Positions 7,694 through 16,644 are shown, numbered from the stretch's first letter. The stretch: DNA of 64,000 bases from Nitrospirota bacterium (GCA_016212185.1 JACRGX010000076.1:1-64000); one strand, 5' to 3'. The notes: generated by a model not told the origin, from the letters alone. A program made the numbers and translations.

Positions 7694-8610
7694 TGCAAAA
7701 GTCCCTCCGGAGGCAAACTATCCTGCGGCTTATTGAAGCCGCTTTATGCATTTTCATCATGCTGATTTTCGGAAGCCTCCCAAAGAGGCTGTCGCTTATG
7801 GCAGGTGAATTCCTCGGGCTTTGCTTGTTTTTTCTGCTGGGTAAACGGAGAAGAATTGCCCTTAAAAATATTGAGATAGCGCAAAACGGAGGATTAACGC
7901 TTTCAGCCTCCCCGTCAAAGACAGTGCGCAGTCATTTCATATCCCTCGGCAGGTCCTTTTCAGAACTTTCATTGATTTCATTCGGAAGGGATTCTCTTAT
8001 GAAAGACATCACCTTTGAAGGCATCGCACACTATAAAAAAGCAAAAGAAAAAGGGCGGGGAGTCCTCATAATTACAGGGCATTGCGGGAACTGGGAATTA
8101 TTGTCGCTTGCATGTTCACGGAATGGATTTCCGCTCTCTGTAGTTGCAAGACAGATGAATAATCCTTATCTGAACAGGTTTTTAGAAAGGCTCAGGACAA
8201 AATTCGGGAATAAAGTTGTTTACAAATCAGGCGCCCTTAAAGAGGTGCTCGGTATACTGAAAAAAGGCGGGACTGCCGGCATTCTCATGGACCAGAGCGT
8301 AACAGAAAACGAGGCCGTGATAACAGAATTTTTGGGAGAAAAGGTCTATGCTATGAAAATACCCGCACTGCTTGCAATAAAGACAGGCGCCGCAGTTGTG
8401 CCTATATTTATCAAATATCTCGGAGGAGGCAGGCACCGCGCATGGTATGAAGAAGAAATAACAATCATGGAAACCGGAAACATAGAGCATGATACTGTTT
8501 CCAACACAAGGCTTTTTTTAAGCAGTATAGAAAAATATATAAAGGAAACTCCGGCGGAATGGTTATGGATTCACAGGCGCTGGAAATTAAGTCATGGCAG
8601 ACTGTACTAA
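7693..8610 (+). CDS. Lipid A lauroyl/myristoyl-type acyltransferase (LpxL/HtrB family)
   Basis: A 305-residue member of the LpxL/HtrB family. It has an N-terminal hydrophobic anchor (residues 12-50) and the acyltransferase motif GHCGNWELL near residue 130, which supplies the catalytic H(x4)E pair. A second conserved block, GILMDQSV, lies near residue 197. It adds a secondary acyl chain to lipid A on the inner face of the inner membrane. It starts one base inside the Lon-like stop (TAATG) and overlaps the heptosyltransferase by 17 bp, so the three genes are translationally linked. Which acyl chain it transfers cannot be read from the sequence. Confidence 0.88.
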   Translation: MQKSLRRQTILRLIEAALCIFIMLIFGSLPKRLSLMAGEFLGLCLFFLLGKRRRIALKNIEIAQNGGLTLSASPSKTVRSHFISLGRSFSELSLISFGRDSLMKDITFEGIAHYKKAKEKGRGVLIITGHCGNWELLSLACSRNGFPLSVVARQMNNPYLNRFLERLRTKFGNKVVYKSGALKEVLGILKKGGTAGILMDQSVTENEAVITEFLGEKVYAMKIPALLAIKTGAAVVPIFIKYLGGGRHRAWYEEEITIMETGNIEHDTVSNTRLFLSSIEKYIKETPAEWLWIHRRWKLSHGRLY

Positions 8611-10291
8611 AAAAATTCTCATAAGAGGAGTCAACTGGATCGGCGACGCCGTCCTTACTCTACCGGCAGTCCGCGCAGTCAGGGTGGCATATCCCGACGC
8701 CTACATCAGCCTGCTCGTAAAACCGTGGGGTTCAGGGATATTTGAAGAAAGCCCGGACATAAACGAAATCATCATCTATGAGGACAGGTTTAATACGGCT
8801 GCCGGGAAATTCAAACTTGCAAAGATACTGCGCGCAAAAAAATTTGATATGGCAATACTTCTTCAAAATGCCTTTGACGCCGCTCTTGTTGCATGGCTTT
8901 CAGGAATACCGGCAAGAATAGGCTACGGCACAGACTGCAGAAGTTTATTGCTTACAAAGATAGTGACCGTTCAGCGTTCAGCGTTCAGCGTTCAGCGTAA
9001 AAACGGTAAAAAAATTACTCGCCTGCATCAGGTTTATTATTATCTGAACCTGCTGAAAGAGGCATTAAACATTGAACCCTGCGGCATAGAACCCTATATT
9101 TATCTAAAAAAAGACGAAGCATACGAGGCAAGAAACCTTCTTAATTCATCCTTCATCCTTCATCCTTCATCCCTTATTATCGGCATCAACCCCGGCGCGG
9201 CTTACGGCTCTGCAAAGAGATGGGTGCCTAAGAAATTTGCCGGATTAATCCGCAGGATAATAGTTGAGTTAAATGGAAATGTAATACTTTTCGGGAGTAA
9301 ATCTGAACTTGAAATCACAGACGAGATAATCAGACTGGTTAACGGTGAACAATCAGCCCCAGGTAAAAAACTAACAGTTAACAGCCCTCTACCATTCTCT
9401 AACCCATTACGCATTACGCATTACGCATCACGCATACTTAATCTTGCGGGAAAGACCAGCCTTAGACAGCTTGCGGCATTAATTTCAGAGTGTGATGCAT
9501 TTATTACAAACGATTCAGGACCCATGCACATTGCATCTGCAATGTCTGTACCTCTGGTTGCAATCTTCGGTTCAACAGACCCGAATGCAACAGGACCACT
9601 CGGGGCAAGGCACAAAGTTATCAGCAAGGAACTTTCATGCAGTCCTTGTTTAAAAAGAAAATGCCCTGAAGGACATCTTAACTGCATGGAAGCTGTCAAT
9701 GTTGACGACGTGTTTAACGCATTAACAGAAGTCCTGCCGAAAGAAAGGGCGGTATTCCTTGACAGAGACGGAACAATTATAGAAGATGCAAATTATCTGA
9801 ATTCATTTGACAGGCTGAAAATACTACCGGATATCCCTGAAAGTTTAATGAAATTAAAATCAGCGGGGTTTAAACTTATCGGCATAACAAACCAGTCCGG
9901 AATTGCAAGGGGGATTGTGAGCAAAAAATTTGTAAAGGAGTCAAATGCCTACCTGCAGAAAACGCTCGGCATTGACGCATTTTACTACTGTCCCCATCAT
10001 CCTGACGACAACTGTATCTGCAGAAAGCCGGAAACGAGGCTCTTAAGGAAAGCCCGCTCTGAACACGGAGTAAATCTGAAAGCATCTTATATGATAGGTG
10101 ATAAACCGCTGGATGCGCTTGCCGCCAGACAGGCAGGCGCAAAAGGGATACTTCTTTTAAAAGGGTCCGAAGACTCAAGGGGTCAAGTGATTAAGGGGTC
10201 AAGCACAACAGCACAAGATGAAGAAACTGCGGATTATGTTGCAGTGAATTTTAAAGAGGCGGTAAAGTGGATTCTGGAACAGAAAGACTAA
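8594..10291 (+). CDS. Fusion: glycosyltransferase family 9 heptosyltransferase + heptose-bisphosphate phosphatase (WaaF-GmhB)
   Basis: A 565-residue two-enzyme protein. Residues 1-375 are a GT9 ADP-heptose:LPS heptosyltransferase, with an N-terminal ILIRGVNWIGDAVLTLPA and the nucleotide-sugar motif FITNDSGPMHIASA near 305. Residues 380-565 are a HAD-family GmhB-type phosphatase, with the motif FLDRDGTI near 390, ITNQSGIARG, and a zinc-site-like C-x-H pattern in CPHHPDDNCICRKP. The halves act in the same ADP-heptose and inner-core pathway, so fusion is logical. Three 7-bp tandem repeat tracts (8969, 9145 and 9405) lie in the heptosyltransferase half and keep the frame, giving low-complexity inserts. 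Shared overlap with the acyltransferase suggests one operon. Confidence 0.9.
   Translation: MADCTKKILIRGVNWIGDAVLTLPAVRAVRVAYPDAYISLLVKPWGSGIFEESPDINEIIIYEDRFNTAAGKFKLAKILRAKKFDMAILLQNAFDAALVAWLSGIPARIGYGTDCRSLLLTKIVTVQRSAFSVQRKNGKKITRLHQVYYYLNLLKEALNIEPCGIEPYIYLKKDEAYEARNLLNSSFILHPSSLIIGINPGAAYGSAKRWVPKKFAGLIRRIIVELNGNVILFGSKSELEITDEIIRLVNGEQSAPGKKLTVNSPLPFSNPLRITHYASRILNLAGKTSLRQLAALISECDAFITNDSGPMHIASAMSVPLVAIFGSTDPNATGPLGARHKVISKELSCSPCLKRKCPEGHLNCMEAVNVDDVFNALTEVLPKERAVFLDRDGTIIEDANYLNSFDRLKILPDIPESLMKLKSAGFKLIGITNQSGIARGIVSKKFVKESNAYLQKTLGIDAFYYCPHHPDDNCICRKPETRLLRKARSEHGVNLKASYMIGDKPLDALAARQAGAKGILLLKGSEDSRGQVIKGSSTTAQDEETADYVAVNFKEAVKWILEQKD
8969..8996. repeat. 7-bp tandem repeat inside the heptosyltransferase ORF
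   Basis: Four perfect copies of GTTCAGC lie in frame within coding sequence and encode part of the VQRSAFSVQR segment, which is not conserved in the family. Confidence 0.9.
9145..9172. repeat. 7-bp tandem repeat inside the heptosyltransferase ORF
   Basis: Four perfect copies of TTCATCC, in frame, encode the SSFILHPSSL segment. Confidence 0.9.
9405..9435. repeat. 7-bp tandem repeat inside the heptosyltransferase ORF
   Basis: Three copies of CATTACG and one CATCACG, in frame, encode LRITHYASRI. The same unit family recurs at 13516 and 30172. Confidence 0.9.
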
Positions 10292-11789
10292 GAGAACTAT
10301 TTCTCACGTGATTCTCAAAAACCTTTCTGAAATGAAAGCCGTAAATTGCCAGAGTGACCGACAGAGGGAAAAGTTTAGGCCGCCTGTACATAGTCCAGAG
10401 GAGAAGCTTCCAATATTGAAATCTCTCTTTCCCTACCACACCCAGAATCAAAATGGATTTGAAAAATGCGTTGAAATGATCAAGGCGCAATTGAAAAACC
10501 GCCCTGTTATCCAGAGGCCTGTACTCTCTTAAAAACGTCCTGACGCGCTCATAATAATGATTCGGCGAATAGATTTTATTGATGATTTTCTTATACCCGT
10601 CAACAAGAGTCTCATGCTGCATTTTGGGGATGAAATTTATTGAACAGTCCGTATTATCCCCGGTGACATCCTTTAATAAACGGTTTTCATCCTTAAGCCG
10701 GTGGTACAGCCTGGTGCCGCGGAGCGCATTTAACAAACCAACCATAGCAGTAGCAATCCCGCTTTCCTGAATGAATTTAATCTGTGTATGAAATATTGAG
10801 AGCGGGTCATTATCAAAACCAACGATAAACCCGGCCTGAACCTGAAGCCCGAAGTTCTGGATTTTTTTGACGCAGGATATAAGGTCGCGCATTTTGTTCT
10901 GTGACTTACTGCATTCAGACAGGCTTTCTTCATTAGGAGTTTCAATGCCGATGAATACAGTATCAAAACCTGCCTGCACCATCAACTGCATAAGATCTTC
11001 ATCATCAGACAGGTTTATGGACAACTGTGTAATAAAGGTAAACGGATGCCTTCTTATTGCCATCCATTCTATAATGGCAGGCAGGATTTCTGTTTTTAAT
11101 TTTCTCTTATTGCCGATAAAATTATCATCAACAAAAAATACTCCGCTCCTCCAGCCCATTGAATATATTGCCTCCAGTTCCGCTATAACCTGGTACTTGT
11201 CCTTGGTCCTCGGCGCATGTCCGTAGAGCATTGTAATATCGCAAAATTCACAATTAAAAGGACAGCCCCGCGAATACTGAAGATTCATAGACGCGTATTT
11301 TTTTATATCGGCAAGTCTCCAGAGCGGGATAGGCGTCTCCAAAACACTCGCCTTTATATCACCGGCGATGTAAATACGCTTGGCGCACCCGTTTTTCAAA
11401 TCCTCCAAAAATTGCGGCAGTGTGATTTCAGCCTCATTCAAAACCAGATAATCCGCCTCAGGAAATTCATCATGACTGCTCGTGAAAAGAGGACCGCCCG
11501 CCACTGTCTTAACGCCTAATTTTTTACAGCGGGAGATAACCTCCCGTGCAGTATTTTTCTGTATTGACATACCGCTGATAAAAACATAATCAGCCCAATT
11601 AATTTCTTCATCATGCAGGTCTGAAATATTCATATCCACAAGCTTTTTCTCCCATTCCTCAGGCAGCATTGCGGCAACAGTCAGTAAACCGAGAGGAGGA
11701 AGGCTTGCCTTTTTAGAGATAAATTTTAAGGCGTGCTTAAAACTCCAGAAAGTATCAGGGGTCTTGGGATATACAAGAAGTATCTTCAT
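10251..11789 (-). CDS. B12-binding-domain radical SAM protein (DUF4070 type)
   Basis: About 512 residues. The N-terminus has a cobalamin-binding-like Rossmann domain (1-140, starting MKILLVYP). The radical SAM core follows with the 4Fe-4S motif CPFNCEFC near residue 190 and the typical GFDTVFIGIETP segment near 280. A C-terminal DUF4070-like helical region completes the protein. Members of this group carry out B12- and SAM-dependent methylation or related radical chemistry, for example hopanoid modification; the substrate here is unknown. I prefer the ATG at 11789; the longer frame would start with GTG at 11819. The 3' end overlaps the convergent heptosyltransferase fusion gene by 41 bp. Confidence 0.82.
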   Translation of the reverse strand: MKILLVYPKTPDTFWSFKHALKFISKKASLPPLGLLTVAAMLPEEWEKKLVDMNISDLHDEEINWADYVFISGMSIQKNTAREVISRCKKLGVKTVAGGPLFTSSHDEFPEADYLVLNEAEITLPQFLEDLKNGCAKRIYIAGDIKASVLETPIPLWRLADIKKYASMNLQYSRGCPFNCEFCDITMLYGHAPRTKDKYQVIAELEAIYSMGWRSGVFFVDDNFIGNKRKLKTEILPAIIEWMAIRRHPFTFITQLSINLSDDEDLMQLMVQAGFDTVFIGIETPNEESLSECSKSQNKMRDLISCVKKIQNFGLQVQAGFIVGFDNDPLSIFHTQIKFIQESGIATAMVGLLNALRGTRLYHRLKDENRLLKDVTGDNTDCSINFIPKMQHETLVDGYKKIINKIYSPNHYYERVRTFLREYRPLDNRAVFQLRLDHFNAFFKSILILGVVGKERFQYWKLLLWTMYRRPKLFPLSVTLAIYGFHFRKVFENHVRNSSLSLSVPESTLPPL

Positions 11790-11884
11790 ATCGGACGGCT
11801 TATTCAATTTAGGGACCACTTAGCTTGCGGCGTCAAAGTAAGTAATATTACCACGTTGATTGAATCCCTGTCAATGCGTCCTGT

Positions 11885-12298
11885 TTAATTGGTCCCGATT
11901 TCTTCTGACAGGTCTGATATAAAAGCTATGGTTTCCTCCACGGCCTCTCTTACAAGCGGATTTTCATCATTGACAGCTTTTGACAAATAAGGCAATGCAT
12001 TTTTATGGTTAATTACTCCTAAAAGATATGCGGCATCAGCCCTGATAATCGGGTTTACGGCATTAAGACTTTCCGCTATGTCAGGGATGGCTCTGGCAAT
12101 TTCATTAATGTACATTTCCCGCAGTTCCTCAACAAGAGCAACAGTGCCGAGCCTCACTCTGCTTCTTTCATCTGCAATCAAACCGCCTAAAAATGTGAAC
12201 AGTCTCCTGTCGTTCTTAAACATATCTATTATGTCGTTCAGAAAACCGTTTTCCATATAATCGGCAATCATCTCTTTAGTTTCAGTAGACTGTCCCAT
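11885..12298 (-). CDS. Small HEAT-repeat protein
   Basis: A 137-residue all-helical protein. Pairs of helices such as NPIIRADAAYLLGVINHKNALPYLSKAVND, followed by ENPLVREAVEETIAFI, are typical HEAT/PBS-lyase-type repeats, which act as protein-binding scaffolds. The partner is unknown. Upstream on the minus strand an extended -10 (TGATATTAT) ends 6 nt before the ATG, so the mRNA is probably leaderless. It is divergent from ribD. Confidence 0.72.
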   Translation of the reverse strand: MGQSTETKEMIADYMENGFLNDIIDMFKNDRRLFTFLGGLIADERSRVRLGTVALVEELREMYINEIARAIPDIAESLNAVNPIIRADAAYLLGVINHKNALPYLSKAVNDENPLVREAVEETIAFISDLSEEIGTN

Positions 12299-12370
12299 GA
12301 ATCTATAATATCACAGGCCTGCCGGATTATGCCCCATTTCTCTCTCTTTTTGGTAAAATGATTACTAATT

Positions 12371-13510
12371 ATGACTAAAGAATTCTTCATGAAAAAAGCC
12401 TTAGCCCTTGCCGCAAAAGGGACCGGCATGACAAGCCCTAATCCCATGGTAGGCGCGGTCATCGTCAGGGGCAATAAGATAATTGCGGCAGACTACCACA
12501 GGAAGGCAGGCATGCCTCATGCAGAGATTCTTGCCCTGAAAAAGGCAGGAACAAGGGCCAGGGGAGCAACGCTTTTTATAACGCTTGAACCCTGCTGTCA
12601 TACCGACAAGAGAACCCCCCCATGCACTAAATCAATCATCAATTCGGAAATTAAAAAAGTAGTAGTGGCAATGAAAGACCCAAACCCTAAAGTCAACGGC
12701 AGAGGCATTAAAGAGCTTGCGAACGCAGGCATCAAAACAGAATACGGGATTATGGAAAAAGAGGCAAAAAAACTGAATGAGGCGTTTATTAAATTCATCA
12801 CTAAAAAAGAGCCTTTTGTAATATTAAAAATCGCCCAGAGTATTGACGGCAAAATCGCAACGTCAAAGGGCCGGTCCAAATGGATTACAGGCGAAAATTC
12901 AAGGAGGTATGTCCACAAACTCCGCAGTAGCGTGGATGCTGTGCTCACAGGCATCGGAACTGTTTTAAAAGACAACCCATCGCTGACGTCCAGAATCAGG
13001 GGCGGTAAAAATCCTTACAGAGTAATAGTTGACACAAGTCTCAGGATACCGCTTAATGCAAAAGTAATAAAACATAAAGACCTGAAAACAATCATTGCTG
13101 CAATCCCCCCTCACCCCTGCCTACCGGACAGGCAGGCCCCTTTGTCAAAGGGGGGAATAAAGGGGAGATATCAGAAAAAAGTTGACATACTAAAGAACCT
13201 TGGCGCTCAGGTACTGATAGTCAAGGCAAAAAACGGGAAGGTTGATTTGAAAGCGCTTATGAAAGAACTTGGTAAATTAAATATTATGAGTCTGATGATT
13301 GAGGGCGGCTCATCAATAAACGCCTCTGCCCTTTCAGATAAAGTCGTGGACAAGGTTATGTTTTTCATTGCGCCCAAGATAATGGGCGGCTCAGACTCTA
13401 TTTCATCTGTCGGCGGAAAATCGCCTGCCCTGCTAAAAAATGCGTTCAGGATAAAGAATCTACAGATAAAAAAAATGGGGGAGGATTTGCTTTTGGAAGG
13501 CAGCCTTTAA
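12371..13510 (+). CDS. ribD: Riboflavin biosynthesis protein RibD (deaminase/reductase)
   Basis: A 379-residue bifunctional enzyme for the second and third steps of riboflavin synthesis. The N-terminal deaminase has the zinc motif PHAEIL near residue 55 and EPCCHTDKRTPPC near 76-88. The C-terminal NADPH reductase starts near FVILKIAQSIDGKIAT and ends with the MIEGGSSINASAL and IMGG signatures. Near residues 245-268 a low-complexity insert (PPHPCLPDRQAPLSKGG) comes from a dispersed palindromic repeat that keeps the frame; it lies in a loop of the reductase. An extended -10-like TGGTAAAAT lies 11 nt before the ATG. Other rib genes are not in the window. Confidence 0.92.
   Translation: MTKEFFMKKALALAAKGTGMTSPNPMVGAVIVRGNKIIAADYHRKAGMPHAEILALKKAGTRARGATLFITLEPCCHTDKRTPPCTKSIINSEIKKVVVAMKDPNPKVNGRGIKELANAGIKTEYGIMEKEAKKLNEAFIKFITKKEPFVILKIAQSIDGKIATSKGRSKWITGENSRRYVHKLRSSVDAVLTGIGTVLKDNPSLTSRIRGGKNPYRVIVDTSLRIPLNAKVIKHKDLKTIIAAIPPHPCLPDRQAPLSKGGIKGRYQKKVDILKNLGAQVLIVKAKNGKVDLKALMKELGKLNIMSLMIEGGSSINASALSDKVVDKVMFFIAPKIMGGSDSISSVGGKSPALLKNAFRIKNLQIKKMGEDLLLEGSL
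13116..13136. repeat. Near-palindromic dispersed repeat inside ribD
   Basis: A 21-bp near-palindrome of the form CCTGCCTACC-G-GACAGGCAGG, embedded in a C-rich and G-rich element with arms CCCCTTTG/CAAAGGGG nearby. The same 21 bases occur twice at 29602 and 29637 inside the TPR gene. Confidence 0.85.
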
Positions 13511-13515
13511 AAAAC

Positions 13516-13543
13516 CGTAATTCGTAATGCGTTATGCGTCACG
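13516..13543. repeat. 7-bp tandem repeat between ribD and the convergent lipoprotein gene
   Basis: Four heptamers CGTAATT, CGTAATG, CGTTATG, CGTCACG. They are the reverse complement of the CATTACG family in the heptosyltransferase gene. Confidence 0.8.
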
Positions 13544-13554
13544 AATTTTGAACC

Positions 13555-15228
13555 CTATTTATACCACTCTGCTTTATTCTTAGGAACATACCAGTTCAGA
13601 TGCCAGTCGTGCGCAATGCCGAGCGCGGTCTTTTGCACACCTTTAAACCGCTTATGCAGTATCGGCAATGCATCAGGCACATAAAGAAAAGTATAAGGCT
13701 GGTCCTCTGCCAGCATCTCATGTATTTTGAAATAAATCTTTTTTCTTGCTTCAATATCAAACGTCCTTCTTCCCTCAAGCAGGAGCCTGTCAACCTCGGG
13801 GTTTTTGTATGAAATAAAATTAAACTCCCCTTCCTTTGTCTTTGCGGAATGCCAGATATCATACATATCAGGGTCCCTTGAAAGCGCCCAGCCCAGGATA
13901 ACCGCCTCAAACTTTTTCTTGTCTATAAACTCATGCAGCATAGTCTGCCATTCAAGCACTGAAATCTTCACGTCTATCCCGACCTTTTTAAAGTCCTGCT
14001 GTATTATCTGGGCGGACTTAAGTCTTACGTCATTGCCCTGATTTACAAGGATGGTGAATGAAAACGGCTGGTTGTCTTTTTCCAGAAACCCGCTTTTGCC
14101 TGCAATCCAGCCTGACTCTTTAAGCAGCGCCTTTGCAAGTTCAGGATTATAATCAAATGTCTTAACCTTAGGATTGTATGCCCATGATTCAGGAGGAAAA
14201 GGCCCGGTGCAGGGGGTGCCGTATCCGAAAAGCACTCCGTTGATTATCGCCTCCTTGTTGATGGCATGTGACAATGCCTGTCTTACTTTTTTATCCGCAA
14301 AACGGGGGTCCAGAAGGTTATATCCGAGGTAAGTGTAAGAAAATGCCGGATAGTTAAACTTTTGAAAAAATTTTTTTATAAGCGTCTTCTCGGACTGAAC
14401 TTTAAACTGAGTAGGCGTCAGGCTCATAAAGTCTATAATGCCGGCCTGAAGCTCAAGAAACATTGCCGACTGGTCAGTGGTTATTTTGGCGGTATACTGG
14501 TCAATCTTAGGCCTGCCTTCAAAATAATTGTCATTTGCATCAAGGACAATCTTCTGACCCGTTACCCACCCCTTCAGTTTATAAGGCCCGGTGCCCACAG
14601 GATTGCGGTTAAATTCATCGGTATTAATGTCTTTGCCCTGAAGAAGATGCCTTGGGATTATGCCCATGCCCCATGATTCAAGCGCAGGCGCATAAGGCTC
14701 GGAATACGTTACCCGCACTGTATATTTATCAAGCGCCTCAACTTTTTTTACGGGTCCGTAGTTACTGCTGTAAGGTGTGGCAACTTTTGGGTCTGTAACC
14801 TTTTGATAGGTAAACAGGACATCATCAGCGGTAAACTCAACCCCGTCCTGCCACTTTACTCCCTTTTTTAAATTAAATGTGATAATAAGCCCGTCAGGTG
14901 AAATGGTCCACGAATCAGCGAGGTCTCCGGTTATTTTGATGTCTTTGTCGTACTTGGTCAGGCCATTAAATATAAGCCCGCTGATTTCACCCGATGCGCT
15001 GTCAGAGGCAAGCACAGGCAAAAGCCTTTTTGCATCAGCCAGAAAGCCGGTAGTAAGGCTCTGGGTTTTTTTTACAGGAGGCTCTTTAACGCAGGCGGCA
15101 AACAACAAGGCAAAAGTTATCAGGGCAAAAGCATAAAGAGTTAGAGGCCTCAGGGATAGAATATTACGATACAAGATGCAAGATGCAAGATGCAGGGGAA
15201 AAGACGATTTTTTTATATCATGACTCAT
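13555..15228 (-). CDS. ABC transporter substrate-binding lipoprotein, peptide/nickel family 5
   Basis: A 557-residue SBP_bac_5 protein. A hydrophobic segment ending in a lipobox (LLFAAC near residue 46) would anchor it to the outer face of the inner membrane. The body has the family signatures ISGLIFNGLTKYD, VKWQDGVEFTADDVLFTYQ and GTGPYKL, and binds oligopeptides, nickel complexes or similar ligands. No permease or ATPase genes lie nearby, so it is an orphan. The extra-long N-terminus (LHLASCILYRNIL) derives from a 7-bp repeat tract at 15173, which suggests that the original start was altered by repeat expansion. It is followed by no other gene on the same strand. Confidence 0.85.
   Translation of the reverse strand: MSHDIKKSSFPLHLASCILYRNILSLRPLTLYAFALITFALLFAACVKEPPVKKTQSLTTGFLADAKRLLPVLASDSASGEISGLIFNGLTKYDKDIKITGDLADSWTISPDGLIITFNLKKGVKWQDGVEFTADDVLFTYQKVTDPKVATPYSSNYGPVKKVEALDKYTVRVTYSEPYAPALESWGMGIIPRHLLQGKDINTDEFNRNPVGTGPYKLKGWVTGQKIVLDANDNYFEGRPKIDQYTAKITTDQSAMFLELQAGIIDFMSLTPTQFKVQSEKTLIKKFFQKFNYPAFSYTYLGYNLLDPRFADKKVRQALSHAINKEAIINGVLFGYGTPCTGPFPPESWAYNPKVKTFDYNPELAKALLKESGWIAGKSGFLEKDNQPFSFTILVNQGNDVRLKSAQIIQQDFKKVGIDVKISVLEWQTMLHEFIDKKKFEAVILGWALSRDPDMYDIWHSAKTKEGEFNFISYKNPEVDRLLLEGRRTFDIEARKKIYFKIHEMLAEDQPYTFLYVPDALPILHKRFKGVQKTALGIAHDWHLNWYVPKNKAEWYK
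15173..15193. repeat. 7-bp tandem repeat in the lipoprotein signal region
   Basis: Three perfect copies of AAGATGC (plus strand) fall within the N-terminal extension of the minus-strand lipoprotein gene, ahead of the signal peptide core. Confidence 0.85.
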
Positions 15229-15270
15229 GTATCAATTTTTTCTCACTTGACCCCTTGACCCCTTAAACAC

Positions 15271-15636
15271 TTACTTTGCCGGTTGCGCCGGTATCCCTTG
15301 TGCAGGAGACTGCTGAGCAGGTGCGGTTTCCTGAATAGGTCCTCCGGTTGTCCCTGAAGGTTTTGCAGGGGAGGTCTTAGAAGGCTGTTGATCTTTTATA
15401 ACCGACCCGCTTTTTGCAGATACTATTGTCAGGGACAAAGATGTAAGCATAAAGAGTATTGCCGCCGCAGTCGTGAGCTTGCTCAAAAATGTGGCAGCGC
15501 CCCTGCTTCCAAAAAGGGTCTGCGTAGAGCCGCCGAAGGCAGCGCCCATTTCAGCGCCCTTGCCGCTCTGAATCAGGACTATAAAAATCAAAAACAGTGA
15601 GGCAATCAGATGAATTACTACCACTAATGTAAACAC
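15271..15636 (-). CDS. secG: Preprotein translocase subunit SecG
   Basis: A 121-residue SecG. Two transmembrane helices (about 3-22 and 53-73) flank the conserved cytoplasmic loop IQSGKGAEMGAAFGGSTQTLFGSRG. A Pro/Gln/Ala-rich tail follows. It is part of the SecYEG channel. The start is GTG at 15636, placed 6-7 nt after a perfect AGGAGG. It lies downstream of tpiA on the same strand, a very common bacterial order. Confidence 0.93.
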   Translation of the reverse strand: MFTLVVVIHLIASLFLIFIVLIQSGKGAEMGAAFGGSTQTLFGSRGAATFLSKLTTAAAILFMLTSLSLTIVSAKSGSVIKDQQPSKTSPAKPSGTTGGPIQETAPAQQSPAQGIPAQPAK

Positions 15637-15694
15637 TTAAATCCTCCTATTGATAATTGAGAACCGGGAAATACGAGCTTAAAAAATTAAGTTC

Positions 15695-16459
15695 TCACTT
15701 CTTACTTCTTAGTTTTATTTTTGCGCCTTCTACTATTTTACCAAAACTGTCGGGTTTTAGGCTTGCCCCTCCGACAAGTGCGCCATCCACCTCGGGCTCT
15801 AACATTAGGGAATCAATATTTTCAGGGGTCACGCTCCCTCCGTAAAGGATCCTGATATTATCAGCAGCCTCGCCATATTGTTTTTTGAGCCTCTGCCTGA
15901 TAAAGGCATGCGCCTCATTTGCCTGAGCAGGCGTGGCAGTCTTTCCCGTGCCGATTGCCCAGACCGGCTCATAAGCAATTGTCATCCCCTCAAGAGACAC
16001 ATCTTTTAAAGAGCCTGAAATCTGCCTTTCAAGGACTTCAAATGTCTTGTTTTCCTCCCTTTCCTTAAGCAGTTCGCCTATGCAAAGGATGACCTCAAGA
16101 CCGTTCTTTCTGGCAGTTTTAATCTTCTTATTCACAATTTCATCGGTTTCAGAAAAATACTGTCTTCTTTCTGAATGCCCTATGATTACTAAACTGCATC
16201 CTGCATCAATCAGCATGGAAGAGGATATCTCGCCGGTAAAAGCCCCTTTCTCTTCATAAAATACGTTCTGGGCTGCGAGCTTGACAGCAGACGTCTTTAA
16301 AAGCCGGGATGCACTTGCCAGAAACGTAAACGGCGGAGCAATGATAACATCCACGCTTGAGGCTTCTCTGACTGACGGCAGAAACGCAAGAATAAAAGCC
16401 TCTGTCTCTCCGGCGGTCTTGTTCATCTTCCAGTTTGCTGCTATAAGCGGTTTGCGCAT
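15695..16459 (-). CDS. tpiA: Triosephosphate isomerase
   Basis: A 254-residue TIM that interconverts dihydroxyacetone phosphate and glyceraldehyde 3-phosphate. The N-terminal substrate lysine lies in AANWKMNK, catalytic His in IGHSERR near 98, catalytic Glu in AYEPVWAIGTG near 165-175, and the phosphate-binding loop in ILYGGSVTPENI. Length is normal. The C-terminal few codons run into a heptamer tract (TTCTCAC, TTCTTAC, TTCTTAG). It is probably cotranscribed with secG. Confidence 0.96.
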   Translation of the reverse strand: MRKPLIAANWKMNKTAGETEAFILAFLPSVREASSVDVIIAPPFTFLASASRLLKTSAVKLAAQNVFYEEKGAFTGEISSSMLIDAGCSLVIIGHSERRQYFSETDEIVNKKIKTARKNGLEVILCIGELLKEREENKTFEVLERQISGSLKDVSLEGMTIAYEPVWAIGTGKTATPAQANEAHAFIRQRLKKQYGEAADNIRILYGGSVTPENIDSLMLEPEVDGALVGGASLKPDSFGKIVEGAKIKLRSKK

Positions 16460-16533
16460 GAGATGTAATTTAGTGGAATTTGCCTAAGAAAGTCAAGGCG
16501 GGACTGTGAGGGAAAATATAAATATGCCCTTAT

Positions 16534-16591
16534 GGTGATTTGCATCACTTTCATTCTGCCCTTTCTGTCGCTACGGTGATTTGCATCACTT
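16534..16591. promoter_or_regulatory. Twin CRP/FNR-like palindromes upstream of the secreted protein gene
   Basis: The 17-mer GGTGATTTGCATCACTT occurs perfectly twice, at 16534-16550 and 16575-16591, 41 bp apart (about four helical turns). Each contains the inverted repeat GTGAT-TTGC-ATCAC, the half-site layout used by CRP/FNR-family regulators. The downstream gene starts at 16645 with a strong Shine-Dalgarno. Confidence 0.6.
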
Positions 16592-16644
16592 ATATTTCAC
16601 TTTTCCTGCAATATTCTAAAGTCGTAACAAGGAGGATACTAAAA

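Noticed and set aside
8969-9435. Tandem repeats in the heptosyltransferase gene as a CRISPR array.
   Set aside because: Units are 7 bp and contiguous, with no spacers and no cas genes.
16619-16635. The bases AAGTCGTAACAAGG match a universally conserved stretch near the 3' end of 16S rRNA.
   Set aside because: Only 14 bases match; flanking sequence is unlike rRNA and the segment forms the Shine-Dalgarno region of the next gene. Most likely chance.
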